Positions 57,142 to 64,000 of a stretch of 64,000 nt of DNA are shown piece by piece. The first letter of the stretch is position 1. Every line of letters starts with the position of its first letter. The notes beneath the pieces were generated by a model. That model worked only from the letters and a program-made list of their open reading frames with translations, did not search any database and was not told the origin of the DNA. Source of the stretch: Fennellomyces sp. T-0311 (taxonomy: Eukaryota; Mucoromycota; Mucoromycetes; Mucorales; Lichtheimiaceae); assembly GCA_025266875.1 (NCBI GenBank), contig JALLLT010000028.1:372001-436000 (forward strand), given 5' to 3'. A program made the translations under genes and the position numbers.

Positions 57142-59733
57142 TTATATGGGGCTTGTAGGCGGTGTATCCTGGGTAGAGGATGTTGTTACGGACGACCAGA
57201 GTCTGCCATAGAAACTGGACCGCTTGGGCAAATTGGATGCTCGGTTCAATGCGACAGGGTCGAAACTCCTTCGTTTGTTTGCATTACTGTTCTTCTTGGT
57301 ACTGCTGCTTAAGCTGGTTGGACCAAATGTCTCGAGTTCGGCAATCTGTAGCTTAGCATCGGCGAGCATTTGTTCCAATTCCAGACACCGGGTCTCTGCA
57401 GCCAAGTCGGCCTTTTTACCCACAAACACTGAAGTGGGCCGTGCTCGTGCCTTGACAGGTGTAATATGATCGCGTTGTTCCTTTGCTTGTTCGAGATCGT
57501 CCAGCAATCGCAGTTTTTCAAACTGAAGCTCATGAGCCGTCTTTTCGGCATCTGCCTTTTGTTGTTCAAGCACCGTGTTATTGCTCTGCAATTGCTCGCG
57601 CTCTTTGACAACCTTGATGTGGTCCGACTCCAGTTGCTCCATCTTGTTCTTCATATTGACGAGTTTTTCGACCAGATCGGTTTGGGCATCTTTGGCCATT
57701 TCGTTCTGATGGCGTAACTCTTCGTTTTGTTGCTGTAGCTCAAAGTTTTGTTCTTTGGCCTGGGTGAGTCCTGCTCGAAGGACTCGCAGGTTCTTTTGTT
57801 GTTCTTGATAGTTCTTTAGCGATGATTCGCCTTCTTGCATATCGAGCATGGTCATCTTCAATGCATCACGTTCTGCTTCGACGTCCATCTTGTCCATGCG
57901 CACCTGTACAAGTTCCTGTTTGAGTTGAATGTGATCTTTCTGAATCTGCGATAGTGCAAGGAGTAAATCTTCAATCTGTTGGTGCAACGTGGCAACGTCT
58001 TGTTGTGGAATCGTGGTGACGCTACTGCTGGGTGTGGACGGAGTGGTCGGCTGCGGTGGTGATGGGGCTTCGTTATCGCTGCCAGACGAAGTTGACGTGG
58101 AAGATCGCTTGCTGAGCCAGCCACTGCCGGACTCGCGTTTCTTCTTCTTGTCTTGCTTGCTCCAAAAGTTGAATCGGACGGCCAAGACCTGCTCAGTCTG
58201 TTTCTTTTCTTGCTCCATTTCGCGGACATAAAGGTCAGACAGATGGTCCATTTTTTCGCGGGTAATGGCTCCGCTGAGTTCCATGGCGTCATTGATCATT
58301 TTGCTGGCATCGTCGTTGTACGCCAGATGCAGCTTGGATGTGACGTGGTCCAGAATATCTTCAAATTCGGTCATCTGCAGCAGCTCCTGCTGCGAGTGCT
58401 TGAGCATGGCAATTGCGACGCGCATGATGGTTTCGGCAGCACCTTCGGCAAACACAATGTCGTAGATACGCAGCACCAATGGAATGGGGAAGGCGTAGGC
58501 AAAGAGGGTCAGGAACCATTGTGATGCGTACATGGGCGGGTGCACGGCGTGGTCTGCCAAATGGTCCGACAACTCCGGGAGGATCTGAGACAGCAGACTA
58601 GTGAATTGGTAAAGGCGCAATTGCAGTCCTTCCATATTGAGCGTGAACATTGTGCGCATCTCGTAAGTTTCCATGAGTCTATCAAGGGAAAATATGTGCG
58701 TCAGGGACATGGTTCTTGAGCCTGTCGAGAGGGCTAAACTAACCTGACAAACACACAGAATGCTTGCTGCTCCGGCATCTATTATGTATAAACACAGAAT
58801 AAATATATGCGGTCCCTTTATCACAGAATAAATGCTTACATTCATCAAGAGGGGGCCAACAAGAAACGCAAGACCCTGGCAGTAGCCAACGTGGGCATCA
58901 TACAGACTGTAGGCCTTCAGCACTCGCTCGAGGGCCTGCTGGCCATCGCCGCCCTCTTGCTTGAACATGTCGACGTTGGGGAAAGTGCGGGCCAGATCAC
59001 GCTGAATGATCCGCTCATAGGGCGAATGTTCGGCCAGAAGCTGACCATAGACGGTCTCAAGGTTCAAGGAGGCGCTCTGGGACATGGCTTGCCAGATCAC
59101 GCCTCTGACTTTCTGCGGGATTCCCGCCTTGAGTTTGGCGGACAGCAGGTGAGGCAGCTTTAGAGCGACTGAACCAAAGTCTTCCGTCAGGGCAGACCAG
59201 AACTCCCAATCGATATCGTCGTTGGGGATAGTGTCGGACTGATCACTAACCAAATTCTGCATGGTGGACAGATGGGCTTTCAGTTCGTTACTCTGGATGC
59301 ACACCGATTTGGGATCCTCGTCGAGCATTGCATTTTGTCGTTCGATTTGCGCCAAAATGAATTCAATGGAATCCTTATTCTCATTTTAATACGGTTTATG
59401 TGGTTTAGGAAAAAAAGTGTGTGAATGTACCTGTGGAGGTAAGTTGGCATTCTCTTCTTCCAATCGAGGCAGTAATCGGACATCAGGTTTGGGGCTGTTC
59501 AAGTGACCAGCGCCCGACGCGGTACGGCGACGTTGATGAAGAGTCATGCTGGGAGCTCGGGTGGGTGTAGGGCCTACGCCAAAGCTGGTGGTGCGCATAC
59601 GTCGGTTGAAGGGCGTGCTCTTGGACGAAGTAACGAGGTCTGCGGGTTGGGTGTGTTGCTGGGCAACAGCCTCACTCTTATGTAAGGCATGCACCAGCTT
59701 TGATGGAGAACTGGGTATATCGTCATTGGCCAT
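57142..59733 (-). CDS. TBC-domain Rab GTPase-activating protein, GYP5/EVI5-like
   Basis: Predicted Rab-GAP of vesicle traffic, 804 residues in four exons: 59733-59431, 59379-58840, 58778-58744 (35 nt) and 58678-57142. N-terminal 100 residues are disordered. The TBC domain starts with GIPQKVRGVIWQ near residue 187; the arginine finger lies in IIQRDLARTFPNVD (about residue 232) and the glutamine finger in YCQGLAFLVGPLLMN (about 269). The 35-nt exon supplies MPEQQAFCVFV between LLMN and RLMETYEM. After SQWFLTLFAYAFP the domain ends near residue 390, followed by a basic Ser-rich linker, then a long coiled coil (about 500-730) and a Ser-rich tail. This order matches the Gyp5/Evi5 group, which acts on Golgi-to-surface Rabs. 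The two middle introns (61 and 65 nt) together are a multiple of three, so the unspliced frame stays open. It is next to the Golgi SNARE GOS1 on the same strand. Confidence 0.9.
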
Positions 59734-59998
59734 GCTTTCGAAGGGAAAAAAGAAATGGTTTTTTCAAGAGAAAAAAGGTTGTGGAGCGGCATGGCGTACT
59801 TTATAAAGATCGAATGCTATGAATCCAAAAATGGCGATGGACCTTTTGTTTTGCGTAACAACGCTGCCTTCCAGATCGTGGAACAAATAATACTTTAGGA
59901 GGTAACAAGCTGATGTCAAACTTTAGGGAGCGTTTGTCAATAACGTTTTACTCCCCTTTGCAATGTTGTCTTTAGAATTCGGTCGATCAGCTGTGTAA

Positions 59999-61080
59999 TT
60001 ATGTATGTAACCAGTAAAGCAGAATAAGAATAATACAGGTGGATATCACGCCGGCCATGATGAGCGTGTCGCGCTTTCTCCTGGTGTTGATGCGGCTAAT
60101 TAAGTTGTTGATGCCCGGGATACGTCCTAAATGGCAATGCGTCAGCAATAACGTTCACGTTGCCTGGAAACCGCCTACCAATCACCCCAGCAACCCGGCT
60201 GTTGACGTTCTGCAGCACTCTACCCTGCCGGGAGATGTCTTGCCGTGTCGCATACGCTTGCCTATATACAGCATCATTACACAAATTTCAATCTTCAATT
60301 AATTTTCTGGCCCTTACTCCAGAATCATGTCCGTCATCCGGTGCGTGCCCTCGATGCGGTTGCGCTCAGACAAGTAATAATCCGATCCGTCTCCGTTTGT
60401 GGTATTGTATGTCCTGAATCACCCCATTCAATTCGCCTGCCTTTCCCAGAATTCCCACCGCCGCCGTTACCTAATCTCGTCTTGCACCTGGTCCATCAGA
60501 TTGGCCTTATCCCTCGCAGCTTTGATGTTCGCCTATGCTCTTCATCAGCCCCGCGTCCGTCCTGACCTGTCTGTGCATACCTTGACCCGCCGAAACTCCT
60601 TGTTGTAGTCGAACATGATATCCTTATGCCGCTCCAGCATATGCGTCATGGATGGATTTGTCGGCGTTGCACTCGGCCGATCCAAGACTTCGCTCATGGA
60701 TGTAATCACCGTATGCAGCTATCGCTTCTCTTAGCCTTCTCTACCGCCGTTATACCTACACACACGCCTACCTTCTTTAACAGCTCTTCAATTTCAAGCT
60801 CTTGGCTCGGTTTGCCAAGATTGTTCAGTGGGACTGAATCGGGACTGCCTGGCGATCGGCTGGACGCTACGGATGCTCCTAGCTTTGACAATGAGGCCAG
60901 CTTCAGCTCAATTTCGTTTTCAACTTGTCGTGCTTGGCGTCGTAAATGATCCCATGATAACGGAGACTGTGATGATGGTACAGAGAGGTCACCATCGTCA
61001 TCGTCCTGGTCTTGCGTCAATGGTGTTAATGAAGGTGATGACGGCATGGGTAGTGCTGTACTGGTGGCAGTGCGATTCAT
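59999..61080 (-). CDS. GOS1: Golgi Qb-SNARE GOS1 (GOSR1/GS28 family)
   Basis: Membrane-fusion protein of intra-Golgi and ER-Golgi transport, 271 residues. Six exons: 61080-60772, 60718-60581, 60532-60471, 60413-60318, 60261-60179 and 60126-59999, with introns 48-57 nt. The family N-terminus is present as SWDHLRRQARQVENEIELKL, then LHTVITSMSEVLDRPSATPT and HMLERHKDIMFDYNKEFRRV. The SNARE motif runs through ERNRIEGTHRMTDMILEQAY, ATRQDISRQGRVLQNVNSRV with the central layer Gln in SRQG, and ends before the basic NTRRKRD. A single C-terminal anchor follows (TLIMAGVISTCIILILLYWL) with a very short lumenal tail. Every splice phase closes, and the in-frame TGA just before the exon 4 acceptor fixes that acceptor at 60413. 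Upstream neighbour of the TBC gene on the same strand, 265 bases apart. Confidence 0.93.
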
Positions 61081-63207
61081 CGTTTTTTTTTCCTTGGTAT
61101 AACGGGGGAAACACCTTCAAGCCGACACGTGTCCTGCTGCTCCGATCCAAAATTCACTATAAACTCTTCAAGTCAGATACTACACTGGTCGCATGATCGA
61201 TAGCATATGTCGGCTCGATATTGCAACTGCAGCATAACTTTTTTCGGTCTGTAATACGCAGATCGCGCACAGATTAAAGTTAATCTCTGCGCAGAATTGA
61301 GGCACGGTAGTATACTACTAAAATCTGTACTTTAGTTAATGCCCTTGTTGGGCCTGCATGTAAAATCATTGCTCAAGGTACTTAAAATGGCACACAAAGT
61401 AAATATACGGCAAGGACAAGGAAATGGAATGTTACTGACGTTTTCCGGAGATTATCTGGCAGAAGCCGAGATAATTTCCATTGTCTTTGGTGTATCCAGG
61501 TTGGAGTGTGGTACTTTATGCAGCGTAGTACGTGGTGAAATAAAAGATCGCAGAACAATATTGAAGGACTAGGACGACCTCACCTCTCGGATATTCCGCA
61601 CAAATTATGTATTCAATAAAAAAGTATACTAAAAGGAAGATCGCACAAATGCTGAAGGGTTTTATAAGGATTACAGAGACCTTTGGCAAACAATAACGTA
61701 TTTGCCTGATACGTACTACAATGTTCCACTCCATAGAGAAATCATGTATTAGCGTTACCAGATACTTGCAAAGCGAGCATTCATCTGAATAATTTGTGAG
61801 TGATGGGGAAGACGAATTCAACAAATTTTGATCACTTGCCTATAGACATTTTGCGCTGGGCTACATAGTTGAAGGGCGCAGCGCAACCAGTATGCGAATG
61901 TAAGGTTCTTTCAGGTAACAATGAAAATTTTGGCTGCATACTTACAGGTTGACTCCTCGCAGCCACTTATTATGAGTAGCATAGAATTCCTTTTTTGAAC
62001 AAGTAGCTTTATGCAGGTGCATTGACTGTGATTATGTACACGGATAAAGTCATCACAACATGGCAAAGCCAGCCACCAACTCATCGACCCTGAAACTGTG
62101 ATTGTGTCATAAATTAGCGCCCTCCTTGGCAGAATTTATGGAAGCCGTGCTTACCAATGAAAAATGAGCAGTACATTTACTTATATGCACTTCATACCAG
62201 ATGAAACTAAATCGTTCGAAAAGCTATTCAACTGACGATGTAGTACGCACGCATAATAAGCATACAGAGGTCGCTTTATATAACGATACGATGGTGCAGC
62301 CCAAACTTTATCGTTATATCGAAATATCGTTATATAAAATGGGATTTGGCAGAGATTACCGTTTTGGTGCATCGAGAATTGTATCGTTATATCGAATTAT
62401 CGTTATACAAATATCGCTATATAAAACGGCCACTGTAGTGCTAATGGCCTCTTCTTTCCTTGTAACACTATGCTGATAAGATATATATCTCTAGAAATTT
62501 TCGATCGCCCATTACTACTCATCACACACACGTTTCGACGATGATGAAAGCATTATCTCGAGGTACGTATTAATGCACTTTTTCGGTTGCATTAAAATTG
62601 CGTAATGCGTGGTACAAGTGCTGGTTAGAACCTACAACTGTCTGCGTAGATTTTATAGATTAAGAGTATGCTTCTTCTTATTTCTTCAAGAGATCACAAG
62701 GCGCATACACCAATCTACTACTTCAGATTTGCTGATGAGCTTTCAGATGACATGTGGCTTGACTTCCATATCAGTGAAATGATAAAAAGTGAGAAGTTAC
62801 ATCAGTGAAACAGAACCCTGCAGTGGGAAAATATTAGCAGCGTGCCAAGATTCTTTTCTTTTCTCTTCTTGGGCGTTTGCCAAGAACGACATTGAAGGGG
62901 TAACTTTATAAACCTCGAGGATTAAACGACATAAAACTGACCAAACGGATATGCCATTTGCTTCAGCCCACCGGCACATCCCATCATACCGGGCTCACCG
63001 TCAGTGAGCAAACCCTGCCGGCGTGACCATCTGCAGGTTTTGAAATCTCCTAATGCAAGTATAAAATGGGTCTTAAAACTCGACAAACTTGAATTTTTCG
63101 CAAAAAAGTGCGGAATAAGAATAATATGACTGTGAAAAACATTTTGTAAACATCCGTGCCTGGATGTATGCCCTGTGTAATCACTTTTTATTATCTACCC
63201 TTGCACC
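61081..63207. other. Gene-free AT-rich interval
   Basis: About 2.1 kb between GOS1 and the transposon-like gene at the window edge. It contains a compact AT-rich repeat cluster (62275-62430, listed separately). Short frames only, without recognisable family. Confidence 0.4.
62275..62430. repeat. AT-rich inverted and direct repeat cluster
   Basis: A perfect 14-base inverted pair: TTTATATAACGATA at 62275-62288 and its complement TATCGTTATATAAA at 62325-62338. In addition a roughly 30-base unit at 62309-62338 recurs with few changes at 62382-62411 (direct repeat, 73-base period), followed by a partial third unit ATATCGCTATATAAAA near 62411-62426. The core is the word ATCGTTATA. Could be the end of a small transposon, a protein-binding array or an unstable cruciform; function not known. 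Confidence 0.7.
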
Positions 63208-64000
63208 ATGTCTACCTTCATCGACAACGCCATTCGTCTTCTCCAAGGGCGCACCACTGGTGAACCTGATCCTTTTGCGCCTGAATGCCCCACCACGTTC
63301 ACGTTAGCCCGGCCTGCCTTCGAAGCATGGATCCGCAGCCAGGAGAATGAGTACGGATGCAAGTTCATTGACAGAACTAGTGGTGAATACCGCAAAGAGG
63401 GTGCCAGAAACGACCAGTTTATTGCAAGATATGGGTCGCATGATGCCCCTATTCCCCGAAACGACACTGTGTTAGTACCCCGGCCAAGCAGGATGGGCTG
63501 CCCAAAGAAACTTTCCTTCAGGCTGGTACATATGGTATCATAACCAAAATTATAGCACGTTATTGATCACATTATAGGAATATCATTGCCATCACTCCGG
63601 GGCGCCTTCTACAGCACCTTCGCGCAGCAGACATGGTCGTCTAGCATGTGGTTGCACTGCGAAAATCATCGTTAAGACTGACGAAAAAACACCAGAGGTA
63701 GTCAACATCAAGTACCACTGGATACATCAAGGCCACCAGCCAAATAGCATCGCTGATATGCGCTCTGCTCCCATATCAAGGGAAACCAAAGAAATAATCG
63801 AGCAGTTGGTCGAGAGGGATCTCACCTGGACCAACATCAAGAATATGATCCGTCTAGACAAAGCGCGTCTTGGTGCTATTCTTTCCGGGGATTTCACCAA
63901 TATTCCACATGTCCTGCGCATCTCGTACCAAGAGGTGTATTACGCCATGACAAAGGTACTAAGCAAGAGGGCATATCTTTCTCCAGAGTTTGACGAAAGT
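63208..64000 (+). CDS. Transposon-like protein with FLYWCH/FAR1-type zinc signatures, partial
   Basis: Starts at ATG 63208 (MSTFIDNAIRLLQGRTTGEP) and runs off the right edge. Proposed exons: 63208 to 63525 or 63534 (two GT donors, both phase 0), then 63578 onward. Exon 1 ends near GCPKKLSFRL; exon 2 begins EYHCHHSG and contains a second unit, GCTAKIIVKT followed by KYHWIHQGHQPNSI. The Cys-x-(A/K)K ... Tyr-His-x-His arrangements are typical of WRKY/GCM1-like zinc modules in FLYWCH and FAR1/MULE transposase-derived proteins. Next come helical segments (ETKEIIEQLVERDLTWTNIK, IPHVLRISYQEVYYAMT). I recall similar repetitive proteins in mucoralean genomes, where they accompany Mutator-like transposases, but the catalytic part would lie beyond the window. 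A domesticated host gene is the alternative. Confidence 0.6.

Overview
This window is nuclear DNA from a filamentous fungus. Genes are broken by short GT-AG introns (mostly about 48-70 nt, with branch-point-like CTAAC/CTAAT motifs), intergenic DNA is AT-rich, and start codons often follow CT-rich tracts. The mix of gene families (a GOS1-type Golgi SNARE, a BRF1 TFIIIB subunit, an SKN7 regulator, an SRF-type MADS protein, a BiP ending in HDEL, DH-only Rho-GEFs, an expanded family of Zn2Cys6 regulators, and F-box/LRR genes and ruins) fits an early-diverging fungus, most likely a mucoralean Mucoromycota. The taxonomic placement is inference. All exon structures below were built by eye from splice signals, reading-frame closure and recognisable protein families.

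Left part (1-16.2 kb): the tail of a probable LRR gene, a GlcNAc-6-phosphate deacetylase, a ZGPAT-like G-patch protein, a SUR7/PalI-type membrane protein, a ruined F-box/LRR gene, an intact F-box protein with a cysteine cluster, a small PB1-domain protein, a 3.4 kb gene-free block carrying one copy of a dispersed repeat, and a kelch-repeat protein.

Central array (16.2-28.2 kb): five intact paralogous Zn2Cys6 transcription factors, three on the plus strand and two on the minus strand. All have the same four-exon structure, starting with a 25-nt micro-exon that splits the zinc cluster. This lineage-specific array is the most distinctive feature of the window. It is followed, tightly packed on the minus strand, by a conserved fungal protein of unknown function and a PFA4-like DHHC palmitoyltransferase.

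Middle (32-42 kb): two convergent Rho-GEF paralogs of the same architecture (disordered tail plus DH domain, no PH domain) enclose about 5.8 kb that contains a second F-box/LRR ruin. Most of the nonsense codons I could assign in the two ruins can be explained by C:G to T:A transitions.

Right part (42.5-64 kb): BRF1, the MADS protein and SKN7 lie in series on the minus strand. After 5.4 kb without a convincing gene come ER BiP with a TATA-box promoter, a TBC-type Rab-GAP with a long coiled coil, the Golgi Qb-SNARE GOS1, a short AT-rich repeat cluster, and at the window edge the start of a transposon-like protein with zinc-binding FLYWCH/FAR1-type signatures. Functional themes are membrane traffic (TBC, GOS1, BiP, DHHC), stress and transcriptional control (SKN7, MADS, five zinc regulators, BRF1), and Rho signalling and cortex/wall (Rho-GEFs, SUR7, palmitoyltransferase).
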